Source of the DNA: Fibrobacteria bacterium AD312
GTDB lineage: Bacteria; Fibrobacterota; Fibrobacteria; Fibrobacterales; Fibrobacteraceae
Reading direction: 5' to 3'
Assembly (NCBI GenBank): GCA_001462345.1
Contig: LIUM01000050.1
Location: 1 to 64,000 of the forward strand
DNA: 64,000 nt
Made by a program: the position numbers and the translations under genes. Below are positions 44,783 to 53,373 of this stretch, in pieces. Under the pieces are notes generated by a model. The model saw only the letters and a list, made by a program, of their open reading frames with translations. It did no database searches and was not told the origin of the DNA. Position 1 is the first letter of the stretch, and the number at the start of each line of letters is the position of its first letter.

Positions 44783-45652
44783 ATGGTGAAGCATTTTTTT
44801 GAAATATTTATCTTAGTAGGGAGTGTCATCTTGTTTTTCGCCTGTGACCGTGAAAATATCAATGTTGGTCCTTTAAATAATTGTCCTTCGGGATATATTT
44901 GTGATACGACTTATATCGATACAAGTGCCTATAGCTTTATTTATTATTCTGGCAAGAAAACTCTTGATACAGTGACAGCCTTGGCCGAGGATATCTCTTG
45001 TGACATCCAAGAAAATATTTTTCAATGTGCGTTGAGAGAAATTTTCAAGCGTTGTGTTATAGTGTACTCAACCACAAATGCTAATAATACAACAGATCAA
45101 CTGTTGAAAGAAGTTGATTCACTTGTTCATAAAGAAATAAAATTGATGCGGATCGATACCACTTATATTAATTACGGGAAAAAACGCCTCATAGATTATA
45201 TTCCTTCTTATATTGAAATTCCTGAATTTCAATTAAAAGAATTCAAGGATGCATTTGATACCGTGGTCATCGATTATGATAAAAATAACGAAACTCACTT
45301 CTATGGAAGAGGATCCTATTTTTATGGACTCTATAAAATCAGTGATAAAGCGTTGCCTGATTTTGCTGGAGTAAGCTCCTATAAAGGATCCTATATAACC
45401 ATTGACCATAAGGATGCACCTAAAGATTCGGTATTTTTACTTGAAGAACTAAATGTTTCTAGTCCTTGTTATGAAACGACATACATTAAGTATCCATTGA
45501 CACCAAAATATTATCGATCTTACATCTTTGCTATCTTAAACAAACCTTTTGAAAAAGACAGTACAGTCACATGGACGGCTTACTATCAAGATCTCTATGG
45601 AGTCACGGATTCAACAGAGGTGACGACTTTTTTTAAAATGAAAGAAGAATAG
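44783..45652 (+). CDS. lipoprotein of unknown function
   Basis: A 289-residue protein with a lipoprotein signal (lipobox LFFAC, Cys21). The mature part starts with a Cys-containing stretch (NCPSGYICDTTY) and is rich in Tyr, Thr and Asp, suggesting a beta-rich exported domain. No family is recognised. It sits between two copies of a short dyad repeat and immediately upstream of the type I restriction locus, and the 286 bases before it hold only a terminator and the first repeat copy. Confidence 0.65.
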   Translation: MVKHFFEIFILVGSVILFFACDRENINVGPLNNCPSGYICDTTYIDTSAYSFIYYSGKKTLDTVTALAEDISCDIQENIFQCALREIFKRCVIVYSTTNANNTTDQLLKEVDSLVHKEIKLMRIDTTYINYGKKRLIDYIPSYIEIPEFQLKEFKDAFDTVVIDYDKNNETHFYGRGSYFYGLYKISDKALPDFAGVSSYKGSYITIDHKDAPKDSVFLLEELNVSSPCYETTYIKYPLTPKYYRSYIFAILNKPFEKDSTVTWTAYYQDLYGVTDSTEVTTFFKMKEE

Positions 45653-45778
45653 TAAATGAAGGCGAAGATTTTGTTTATGGTAATGAACTGAATTCTTCTA
45701 ATCACAGGTTCTATTTCAACTTAAATTTAATGTTTTTAAGCAGCAAACTGAACAATTGAAGTAAAAAAATAAAAGCTT

Positions 45779-45803
45779 TTCAAAAAAAGAACCTAATTTT
45801 GAA
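45779..45803 (+). repeat. dyad-ended direct repeat, copy 2
   Basis: TTCAAAA ... TTTTGAA enclosing AAAGAACCTAA. Aligns with 44686-44712 apart from one inserted and one deleted A. It lies 34 bases upstream of the first possible hsdM start and may be in its leader. Confidence 0.55.
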
Positions 45804-45836
45804 TACAAAGATTTGAGCTTAAATTGGAGTTTAAAG

Positions 45837-47423
45837 TTGGCAAAGGCAAAAAAAGAAGCCCTTCAAGAGAATAAGGGTAAAATTAAAGAAAAAGCAATAG
45901 AAGTAACCCTTTGGGACGCCGCAAATAAACTGCGCGGAAGTGTAGAACCAGCTGAATATAAACATGTTGTATTAAGCCTAATATTCTTAAAATTTGCAAG
46001 CGATAAGTTTGAAAATCAGAGAGCAAAGCTCATTGCAGACGGCAAAGAAAAATACATCGAAAAACCTGAATTTTATAACATGAACAATGTGTTTTTTTTA
46101 GAAGAAATCAGTCGATGGAGTTATCTCATAAAGAAATCAAAACAGAACGATATTGCTCTCTTGATTGATACAGCGCTCCACACCATAGAAAAGAACAACA
46201 AGGCCTTAAAAGGTGCCCTTCCAGACAATTATTTTTCTCGTTTAGGCTTAGACGTAAGTAAACTCTCTTCTTTACTCGATACCATTAATGACATTGATAC
46301 AACCAAAGATCCAAAACAGGATGTGGTTGGTAAAGTCTATGAATATTTCTTGTCTAAATTCGCACTTGCAGAAGGAAAAGGAAAGGGAGAGTTCTATACT
46401 CCTAAAAGCATTGTAAACCTGATTGCTGAGATGATAGAGCCGTATAAGGGAATAATTTATGACCCTGCGTGCGGTTCGGGCGGTATGTTTGTGCAATCCA
46501 TCAAGTTTATTGAAGCGCATCATGGCAACAAAAAAGAAATTTCCATTTACGGGCAGGAATACACCAACACCACCTACAAACTGGCTAAAATGAACCTTGC
46601 CATTCGTGGCATTAGCGGTAACTTGGGAGAAAAGGCGGCAAACACCTTTTTAGATGATCAGCACAAAGACCTTAAAGCCGATTTCATTATGGCCAATCCG
46701 CCTTTTAACCAGAAAGACTGGCGAGCCGAAAATGAGCTTGTTGACGATCCGCGTTGGCGTGGGTACGATGTGCCGCCGAAAAGCAATGCGAACTATGGCT
46801 GGATTTTAAACATGGTGAGCAAACTCAGCGAAAATGGCGTGGCGGGATTTATCCTTGCCAATGGCGCTTTGAGTGGTGGCGGAGAAGAATACAAGATACG
46901 CCGTAAGCTGATAGAGAATAATCTGGTGGAAGCGATTTTGATTTTCCCAAGTTCAATGTTTTATACCACGGACATAAGTGTTTCGCTTTGGATAATCAAT
47001 AAAAACAAAAAAGAACTAGTAAGAGCAGTAGGAAGCGAGAAGCGTCATTTCAGAAATAGAGAAAAAGAAATCTTGTTTTTTGATTTGAGAAAATCTGGAA
47101 TACCCTTTGAAAAAAAGTTCGTTCAGTTTTCAGATGAAACTATCCAGCACATTGCAGGAACATTTCACAAATGGCAACAAGCAGAAATTGAAAACGTCCC
47201 TGAATTTTGCTATTCAGCAAAAATAGATGAAATCGAAAAGAAAGATTTTTCATTGGTGCCGAGCAAATACATTGAGTTTGTAAACCGTGATGAGAACATT
47301 GACTTTGACGAGAAAATGCAAACTCTGCAAAACGAGTTTGCCGACCTACTGAAAGCCGAAGCCCAAAGCAAAAATGATTTACTAACTGTGTTTAAGGAAT
47401 TAGGTTATGAAATCAAATTATAA
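45837..47423 (+). CDS. hsdM: type I restriction-modification DNA methyltransferase subunit
   Basis: About 528 residues. N-terminal helical HsdM domain (VTLWDAANKLRGSVEPAEYK), then an N6-adenine methyltransferase: GKGEFYTPKSIV, motif I DPACGSGGMFVQS and motif IV ANPPFNQKDW. Both are intact, so the enzyme is expected to be active. The reading frame opens with a TTG at 45813, but a GGAG at 45826-45829 points to the TTG at 45837 (AKAKKEALQ) as the start. No ATG is available near the N-terminus. The stop overlaps hsdS by 17 bases. Confidence 0.95.
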   Translation: MAKAKKEALQENKGKIKEKAIEVTLWDAANKLRGSVEPAEYKHVVLSLIFLKFASDKFENQRAKLIADGKEKYIEKPEFYNMNNVFFLEEISRWSYLIKKSKQNDIALLIDTALHTIEKNNKALKGALPDNYFSRLGLDVSKLSSLLDTINDIDTTKDPKQDVVGKVYEYFLSKFALAEGKGKGEFYTPKSIVNLIAEMIEPYKGIIYDPACGSGGMFVQSIKFIEAHHGNKKEISIYGQEYTNTTYKLAKMNLAIRGISGNLGEKAANTFLDDQHKDLKADFIMANPPFNQKDWRAENELVDDPRWRGYDVPPKSNANYGWILNMVSKLSENGVAGFILANGALSGGGEEYKIRRKLIENNLVEAILIFPSSMFYTTDISVSLWIINKNKKELVRAVGSEKRHFRNREKEILFFDLRKSGIPFEKKFVQFSDETIQHIAGTFHKWQQAEIENVPEFCYSAKIDEIEKKDFSLVPSKYIEFVNRDENIDFDEKMQTLQNEFADLLKAEAQSKNDLLTVFKELGYEIKL

Positions 47424-48537
47424 GCGGCTCGGTGCATACATAGAACCCGTCAATCAATTGAACGATGGAATGGAAGTGAACGAACTTTTAGGGATTAGCA
47501 ACCAAAAGTTTTTTCAGAATTCGCACACAAATACGATTGGGATTGATTTATCGACTTATCGAATTGTAAGGACTGGACAGTTTGCTTACAACAGAGCCAC
47601 AACAAGAAATGGCGATAAGATTTCCATTGCTTTAAGACAAGGCGAAGATTGTATTGTCTCACCTTCATATAGAATATTCAAAAGTAAAGACGAAAATGTT
47701 TTGAACTCTGAATATTTAATGATGTGGTTTCGGAGACCCGAGTTTGACCGCTATGCACGATTTAAAAGTCACGGAAGTGCACATGAATTTTTTGAATGGG
47801 AAGAAATGTGTAATGTCACGCTTCCCATCCCCCACATCGACAAACAGAGGGAAATTGTAAAAGAATACAACACTATTCAAAGCCGTATTAATTTGAATCA
47901 GCTGCTGATTCAGAAATTGGAAGAGACCGCTCAGGCGATCTATAAGCAGTGGTTTGTGGAGGGGGTTGATGATGGAATTGTATTTTTAAAAGAGTATGTC
48001 GAAACAAATCCAAAGCTCGAATTAAAAAAAGGAAATGTAGCTCCATATATTGAAATGGCTAATCTCTCTGAAATATCAATGTGCATAAATGGAAAAATAG
48101 AAAGAGGTTATCAGGGCGGTTCAAAGTTTCAAAATCATGACACTCTTCTCGCAAGAATAACACCTTGCTTAGAAAATGGAAAAACAGGTTTTGTTAATAT
48201 TCTTAATGCAAATGAAATTGCTGCTGGATCGACAGAATTTATTGTAATGCGAGCAAAAAATGAGATCAGTCCTTATTGGGTTTATTGTTTGGCTAAAGAT
48301 GAAGGATTTCGTACTTATGCTATAAGTAGTATGGTTGGTTCTTCAGGAAGACAAAGAGTTCACGAAAAATATCTTGAAGAATATCAACTCGCTAAAATCG
48401 ATTTTTTAAAAATGGATGCATTCCACAATTGTTCTATGCCAATTTTTGAAACAGTAAAATTGAAATCACTAGAAACCCAAAAATTGACAGAACTGAAAGA
48501 TTTGCTTCTTTCAAAATTAGCGATGGTGGAGGGGTAA
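47407..48537 (+). CDS. hsdS: type I restriction-modification specificity subunit
   Basis: A 376-residue HsdS with two target-recognition domains: TRD1 (about 1-155; ISNQKFFQNSHTNTIGID, FAYNRATTRNGDK), a central coiled coil (LIQKLEETAQAIYKQWFVEG) and TRD2 (about 195-335; VAPYIEMANLSE, LLARITPCLENGKTGFV) with a second coiled coil at the end. It sets the bipartite DNA recognition sequence of the HsdM/HsdR complex. Full length with no sign of truncation. Only 3 bases separate it from the next gene, which is not hsdR. Confidence 0.93.
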   Translation: MKSNYKRLGAYIEPVNQLNDGMEVNELLGISNQKFFQNSHTNTIGIDLSTYRIVRTGQFAYNRATTRNGDKISIALRQGEDCIVSPSYRIFKSKDENVLNSEYLMMWFRRPEFDRYARFKSHGSAHEFFEWEEMCNVTLPIPHIDKQREIVKEYNTIQSRINLNQLLIQKLEETAQAIYKQWFVEGVDDGIVFLKEYVETNPKLELKKGNVAPYIEMANLSEISMCINGKIERGYQGGSKFQNHDTLLARITPCLENGKTGFVNILNANEIAAGSTEFIVMRAKNEISPYWVYCLAKDEGFRTYAISSMVGSSGRQRVHEKYLEEYQLAKIDFLKMDAFHNCSMPIFETVKLKSLETQKLTELKDLLLSKLAMVEG

Positions 48538-48540
48538 ATA

Positions 48541-50511
48541 ATGAGCGATACAAAATTAAAGATTAATGCCCAATCTATTCGTACCGAGCTCAAATCATAT
48601 GAGAACGACCCTCTAAAATGTCTTATCGAATATATCTGGAATTCATTTGATGCTGATGCAACAGAAATTCATTTAAATTTCGAGCTTCCTGAAGAAGGGA
48701 TTGGGTATGCCAATAATGTGTGCATTATCGACAATGGTAGGGGCTGGGATTTTAATGATGATGCTACCACAAATAACTTCATGTCTTCTACAAAACAGCC
48801 AAGAAAAGGAAACACTCTTCCCAAAGGGCAATATGGTAGGGGGCGCTACACATTCATCTGGATAGCAGAAAAATTAACTGCATACAGTAAGGGTAAAAAA
48901 TTAACGCTCCTGCATAATACTGAAATTACTAAGGAGGATTATGAATACAGTCAAAGTGGAACAAAAATTTGCTTTGATGGCATCAAGACTTCTTTTTCAA
49001 GTCTTTTATTATCACCTAATTTACACAAACAACTTTGTTTAGAGTTTTGCTGGTTCTTGCGTGAAAGCAGTCACTATAAAATATTGATTAATAATGCCGA
49101 ACTACCAATCTCAGAATTGATTAAAGATTCAAAAACCTATACCAATAATGAATTACCTGAAAAGTTAAGAAATGAAATAGATGATGCATTTAATGCAGAA
49201 ATAGTTCTCTGGAACGAAAAACCATCAGAGTATTCAAAATTTTATTTTTTGACCAACACAAGTGGTGAACTTTATAAGCAAAATACTGGCTTAAACAAAA
49301 AAAGCGATCATTTCTGGCATTCTGTTTACATAAAGTCCTCATTGTTCAATTCTGTAGAAGACGTGATAGAAGAAGATAATGATTCTAATCAGACCAATCT
49401 TTCTTTTGATGCTAAAAAAACAAAAAGAATCAAAAATCAAATCATTGAATTTTTGAAAGAAGAACTTGTAAAGCTAAGAAAGCCATATCTAATAATTCAG
49501 TCAGACCAATTACTGGAAGATCTTAAAGAAGAACAATTAATTCCAAATTTACCAGATTTTGGTATTTACGACGAAGAATCCTATGGTGATCTAATCAAAA
49601 CTATTTATACCATAACCCCTTCACTATTTGTAGGAAAAAGCAACCCAGAAAAGAAATTTATTTGCGCAACTTTTGCGGGTCTCTTGTCAACACAAGACGA
49701 TATCTTAATACAAACTATTTTAGAGCAACTACAAGAATTGTCAGAGGATGAAAAAGGTGATTTAATTGAAATACTAAAAAGAACATCTCTGTCAAATGTC
49801 ATTAAAACAATTAAAGAGATTGATCACAGACTTGAGGTGATTAACAAATTAAAGGTTCTTATTTCAGTGCATGAGAAAGAAACCCTGGAAGTCAAACATA
49901 TACAAAAAATATTAGATGACAACTTCTGGCTCTTTGGCGAACAATTTCGGTTATTTAGTTCCACAGAAGGAGCATTAAAAAGTGTTCTCATCAAATATGC
50001 CACAGAAATTTTGGGAATAACAGATCCTGAGTTGAATAGCAATCCAAATGGAGAGGTTGATTTATTCTTAACAAAAACAGAATCAATTGGAGAAGGGATA
50101 CAAAAGAATGTTATTGTTGAGATTAAAAGGGCCTCTATAAAGCTTGGCAAAGAACAATATGATCAAATAGAAGGCTACATGGAAAAGATTATTACCCAAA
50201 ATATTTGCAATGGTGAAAATCAATTCTGGGAATTCTATTTGGTTGGTAAAGACTACAATGATCATATCGGTAACAAAATTGATTCAGCAAAAAATCATGG
50301 TCAAAAAGAACGAGGCTTGTGTTATAACATAAAAGATGGTCGAGTAAAAATCTATGTGCGGAAATGGTCAGATATCTTAGAAGCCGAGTGGGGCGCAAAA
50401 ATGAAGTACCTAAAGGAAAAGTTGCAAATTCAAGCAAAGCAAGCCAAGAATTCTCCTCAAGAAATTACTGATGATTTAATTCATAATAATTCGGTGGTAC
50501 AAAATGACTAA
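48541..50511 (+). CDS. GHKL (MORC-like) ATPase fused to a PD-(D/E)xK nuclease-like domain
   Basis: A 656-residue protein. The N-terminus is a GHKL ATPase: N-box EYIWNSFDADA, G1 IIDNGRGW, G2/lid GQYGRGRYTF and G3 SGTKICFDG. A middle transducer-like region (about 200-450) has helical segments. The C-terminus (about 455-600) has a DUF4263/Shedu-like pattern: QKILDDNFWLFGEQFRLFSS, GEVDLFL and VIVEIKRAS, giving the D...ExK of a PD-(D/E)xK nuclease. Prokaryotic MORC-like GHKL proteins linked to R-M systems are known from comparative genomics. This gene begins 3 bases after hsdS with GGAGGGG before its ATG and overlaps rhuM. A defence effector or DNA-clamp nuclease role is inferred. Confidence 0.8.
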   Translation: MSDTKLKINAQSIRTELKSYENDPLKCLIEYIWNSFDADATEIHLNFELPEEGIGYANNVCIIDNGRGWDFNDDATTNNFMSSTKQPRKGNTLPKGQYGRGRYTFIWIAEKLTAYSKGKKLTLLHNTEITKEDYEYSQSGTKICFDGIKTSFSSLLLSPNLHKQLCLEFCWFLRESSHYKILINNAELPISELIKDSKTYTNNELPEKLRNEIDDAFNAEIVLWNEKPSEYSKFYFLTNTSGELYKQNTGLNKKSDHFWHSVYIKSSLFNSVEDVIEEDNDSNQTNLSFDAKKTKRIKNQIIEFLKEELVKLRKPYLIIQSDQLLEDLKEEQLIPNLPDFGIYDEESYGDLIKTIYTITPSLFVGKSNPEKKFICATFAGLLSTQDDILIQTILEQLQELSEDEKGDLIEILKRTSLSNVIKTIKEIDHRLEVINKLKVLISVHEKETLEVKHIQKILDDNFWLFGEQFRLFSSTEGALKSVLIKYATEILGITDPELNSNPNGEVDLFLTKTESIGEGIQKNVIVEIKRASIKLGKEQYDQIEGYMEKIITQNICNGENQFWEFYLVGKDYNDHIGNKIDSAKNHGQKERGLCYNIKDGRVKIYVRKWSDILEAEWGAKMKYLKEKLQIQAKQAKNSPQEITDDLIHNNSVVQND

Positions 50512-51514
50512 CTCCCCCATCCCCCAAAACAGTGAAATACTCATCTATCAAAACCCTGACGGGAAAATTCAAATAGATGTCCGCCTTGAAGATGAAACAG
50601 TCTGGCTAAGCCAAGATCAGATGGCAACCCTTTTCGGCAAAGCAAAATCTACCATAAATGAACACATTAAAAATATTTATGACGAACAAGAGCTTGAAGA
50701 ATCAGCCACCATGAAGAAATTCGGAATTTCCGAATTTCAGCAAAAAACACCCAATTACTACAATCTTGATGTAATAATATCCGTCGGTTACCGTGTAAAA
50801 TCTCCACAGGGGACACAATTTCGTATCTGGGCTACACAACGCTTAAAAGAATACATCATCAAAGGCTTTGCCTTGAATGATGACCGTTTTAAGTCGGGTA
50901 ATTCCATGAATTATTTCGATGAATTACAGGATCGCTTGCGAGAAATACGTCTTTCCGAACGGTTTTTTTATCAGAAAATTAAAGACATTTACACCACCAG
51001 TATTGATTATGACCCCAAGGATGAGAAAACAGTTGAGTTCTTTAAAATAGTACAGAATAAGCTTCTTTGGGCTATCAGTAAGCAAACTGCAGCCGAGTTA
51101 GTGTATCGCAGAGTGGATGCCAGTTTACCACTACTTGGTATGCAATCTTATGATAAAAAGGGATTGATTTCTGTTAAAAAGTCCGAGGTAAGCATCGCAA
51201 AGAATTATTTGAATGAAGATGAAATAAAATTACTTGGACTTTTGGTGGAGCAATATCTCGCTTTTGCCGAAACTATGGCACAGCAACGAGTGCCCATGTA
51301 CATGAAAGACTGGATTCAGCGGTTAGATATTATTTTACAACTCAATGGACGAGAACTGCTCACCCATGCGGGAAAAATAAGTCATGATGTGGCTATAGAA
51401 AAAGCCGGTATAGAATATGAAAAATTCAGAGATGCCCAAAAATCAATTGAGAAAGAACAAAGCCTCAAAGAAATAGAAGAAGATATTAAAAATTGGGGGA
51501 AGAATGAAAAATGA
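50504..51514 (+). CDS. RhuM-family protein
   Basis: A 336-residue protein with the RhuM pattern: an N-terminal winged-helix-like region (DETVWLSQDQMATLFGKAKS, then INEHIKNIY), YYNLDVIISVGYRVKSPQGT, FRIWATQRLKEYIIKGFALN and RLREIRLSERFFYQKIKDIY. RhuM was named from a Salmonella pathogenicity island and is very often encoded within type I R-M loci. Its biochemical role is unknown. It overlaps the GHKL-nuclease gene by 8 bases and the following pseudogene by ATGA. Confidence 0.9.
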   Translation: MTNSPIPQNSEILIYQNPDGKIQIDVRLEDETVWLSQDQMATLFGKAKSTINEHIKNIYDEQELEESATMKKFGISEFQQKTPNYYNLDVIISVGYRVKSPQGTQFRIWATQRLKEYIIKGFALNDDRFKSGNSMNYFDELQDRLREIRLSERFFYQKIKDIYTTSIDYDPKDEKTVEFFKIVQNKLLWAISKQTAAELVYRRVDASLPLLGMQSYDKKGLISVKKSEVSIAKNYLNEDEIKLLGLLVEQYLAFAETMAQQRVPMYMKDWIQRLDIILQLNGRELLTHAGKISHDVAIEKAGIEYEKFRDAQKSIEKEQSLKEIEEDIKNWGKNEK

Positions 51515-51850
51515 CTAATTCCCAAAACAACAAACTCACCATAAAAGACGAATTAACAGACTTCCTGCTCTACACCAAACGGGAAGGTAAAAGTTGAATT
51601 CATCCTGCATAATGAAACAATTTGGCTGACCCAAAAAGCTATTGCAATATTATTTGGCGTACAAGTTCCTGCAATTAGCAAACATTTGGAAAACATTTAT
51701 GAAAGCGGGGAACTTAATAGAGAGGCAACTATTTCCATTTTGGAAACAGTTCAAATCGAAGCTCGAAATACGGGGTCAATAAATGTTTGAAAGATAAAGA
51801 ATTCATTTCGGCCCAGCAAGCAGAAGAAAAAGCGGTTTCAGAATATGATA
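51511..51850 (+). pseudogene. second RhuM/KilA-N-type gene, frameshifted and internally deleted
   Basis: ATG 51511 opens a frame (LTDFLLYTKREG) ending at TGA 51595. Shifted by one frame, the family sequence resumes: KVEFILHNETIWLTQKAIAI then LFGVQVPAISKHLENIYESG and REATISILETVQIEA, ending at 51790. A third frame gives a tail-like KDKEFISAQQAEEKAVSEYD. The first break is near 51573-51590, and about 200 residues of the usual middle are missing. It is a paralogue of the intact RhuM, not a duplicate of its sequence. Confidence 0.75.
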
Positions 51851-51910
51851 CGGATATAAAAAACCTATATTGCATAATATCTCTATGTAATAATTTTTAC
51901 GGAGCAAGAT

Positions 51911-52054
51911 TTGGAAAAAACTTATATAGCAAATCGTCTTGAAATGGTTTTAGGTGTACCAGCAAAATTTTGGATAAATCTTGAAGCAATTTATAGAGAA
52001 AAGCTTCTACTTATAGAACAAGAAAACCAATTGTCCGCTGATATTCGACAATAA
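51911..52054 (+). pseudogene. C-terminal half of a HigA/VapI-type antitoxin
   Basis: A 47-codon frame reads ANRLEMVLGVPAKFWINLEA then IYREKLLLIEQEN, which matches the second half of HigA-type XRE antitoxins (normally about 95-110 residues or a longer variant). The HTH-bearing N-terminus is absent. GGAG precedes a TTG at 51911, so a short product could still be made. No matching toxin is adjacent. The next 140 bases, to 52194, contain only a short ORF (ATG 52088, 16 codons). Confidence 0.55.
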
Positions 52055-52194
52055 GAAAATGTTTTTTCTCATATAGGGGTAAGAATAATGACTCAACAGA
52101 AATTCAATAAAATCTTCTGGAAACAGATGAATATGTGAACATTAATAAAAAAATAATACTTTTATTCTGTATGAAATGAAAAAGGTTCTACTTA

Positions 52195-53172
52195 ATGAGT
52201 AAAGTAAAAATTCTCTACACTTCTGCTTTAAATTCCAATGGGAATCTAGTTACAGCCTTGAATGCCGAAAAGGGCAATGTTTTCACGTGTCCAATTTGCA
52301 AGGGGCAAATGAATCTCCGAAAAAGTGAAAGGGAAGGGCCAGGAAGTCGTCGCCCTCATTTTGCTCATAAAGCACTTTCACCAAATTGTACCCCCGAAGG
52401 GCTTTTACATCATTCATTCAAAATGATGTTTGCCGATATTTTAAAGAAATATATTGAAAATGGTAAGCCTTTTCCATTCAAAAAAAAGTGTGACTATTGT
52501 GGTAAAGAGCATTGTTGGGACTTACTAAAAAGAGCAAGGGATGTTAAAATTGAAATGGATCTTGGGTCATGTAGACCTGATATTATGTTACTAAACGGAA
52601 ATGGAAATCCTTATTTAGCGATTGAAGTTGTAGTATCTCATTCTCCTGAAGAAGAGGTTCTTGAGTATTACAGAAAGAATAAAATAGTACTTTTCCAAAT
52701 TAATCTTTCAACAGAAGCTGATTTGAATAAAATATGTGAACGAGCTTCAAAACCAGATGTGTTTACGTTCTGTACAAATCCAAGATGTTCAAAATGTGGC
52801 TTTTTTATGGATAAACGCCTTTTAGCAGTTTGGACATCGGAATGTTATAGATGTCGATCTCCAATGAATATTGCAATAACAATGACAGAAAAGAATCTTA
52901 TTTCTGGAGAATTACCAAGCGAAAAAATGCCAAAATATTTTTTAGAAAAAGAAATTCAAATGGCGAAAGCAAATGGAGTTTTTATTCGCAAGCATTATAG
53001 TAAAACTATGGATTGTTCTTACAATGCTTGCACATGTCAACGCTGTGGCGCTTTTCTTGGTGAACATTATATGATTGATGAAATAATGAATGTGGTTTAT
53101 GCATATCAGGGTGGCAATAAAGACGTTTTAAAGCTTATAGATATTGAATATTTCTGCCCAAGGTGTGAATGA
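52195..53172 (+). CDS. CoiA-like protein with zinc ribbons and PD-(D/E)xK-type domain
   Basis: A 325-residue protein with at least four Cys pairs: CPICKGQM, CDYCGKEHC, CSKCGFF...CYRCRS and CQRCGAFLG...CPRCE, implying several zinc ribbons. RRPHFAHKA near residue 52 and the core CRPDIMLLNGNGNPYLAIEV followed by VVSHS resemble the CoiA-like restriction-endonuclease fold (D...E-x-x, with Val where the catalytic Lys is usual). CoiA-like proteins occur in competence and in defence islands. The context between RhuM and a TA module favours the latter. Catalysis is uncertain because of the missing Lys. Confidence 0.65.
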   Translation: MSKVKILYTSALNSNGNLVTALNAEKGNVFTCPICKGQMNLRKSEREGPGSRRPHFAHKALSPNCTPEGLLHHSFKMMFADILKKYIENGKPFPFKKKCDYCGKEHCWDLLKRARDVKIEMDLGSCRPDIMLLNGNGNPYLAIEVVVSHSPEEEVLEYYRKNKIVLFQINLSTEADLNKICERASKPDVFTFCTNPRCSKCGFFMDKRLLAVWTSECYRCRSPMNIAITMTEKNLISGELPSEKMPKYFLEKEIQMAKANGVFIRKHYSKTMDCSYNACTCQRCGAFLGEHYMIDEIMNVVYAYQGGNKDVLKLIDIEYFCPRCE

Positions 53173-53181
53173 AAAGGTGTT

Positions 53182-53253
53182 ATGATTTCTAGGTTTTTAG
53201 CATATCTTTCTAATGATATCATGAAGGCCGCTTATTCCACAAAAGCTGGATGA
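53182..53253 (+). pseudogene. possible PrlF/Phd-like antitoxin fragment
   Basis: A 23-codon ORF (ATG 53182, stop 53251-53253) begins SRFLAYLSNDIMKAAY, resembling a segment found in PrlF-type antitoxins (xFLxFLAxDI). Too short for certainty. The remaining bases to the promoter at 53339 hold nothing recognisable. Confidence 0.2.
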
Positions 53254-53338
53254 CAAAACATCTAAAACTTCTTGATTGTACCCCAAATCACATAAATCTT
53301 CGAAAAATCGCCAAAATCAGCACTATGTATTTTATCTC

Positions 53339-53367
53339 TTGTCTAAATATAGCATATATGCTATATT
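53339..53367 (+). promoter_or_regulatory. sigma-70-type promoter of the toxin-antitoxin-chaperone operon
   Basis: TTGTCT (-35, 53339-53344), a 17-base spacer and TATATT (-10, 53362-53367). The last -10 base lies 7 bases before the toxin ATG at 53374, so the predicted transcription start coincides with the start codon. Confidence 0.65.
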
Positions 53368-53368
53368 T
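53345..53368. promoter_or_regulatory. 24-base perfect palindrome, operator
   Basis: The half-site AAATATAGCATA (53345-53356) is followed directly by its exact reverse complement (53357-53368). It fills the spacer and covers the -10 of the promoter, a position where HTH antitoxin binding would block transcription. Confidence 0.8.
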
Positions 53369-53373
53369 CGTAT

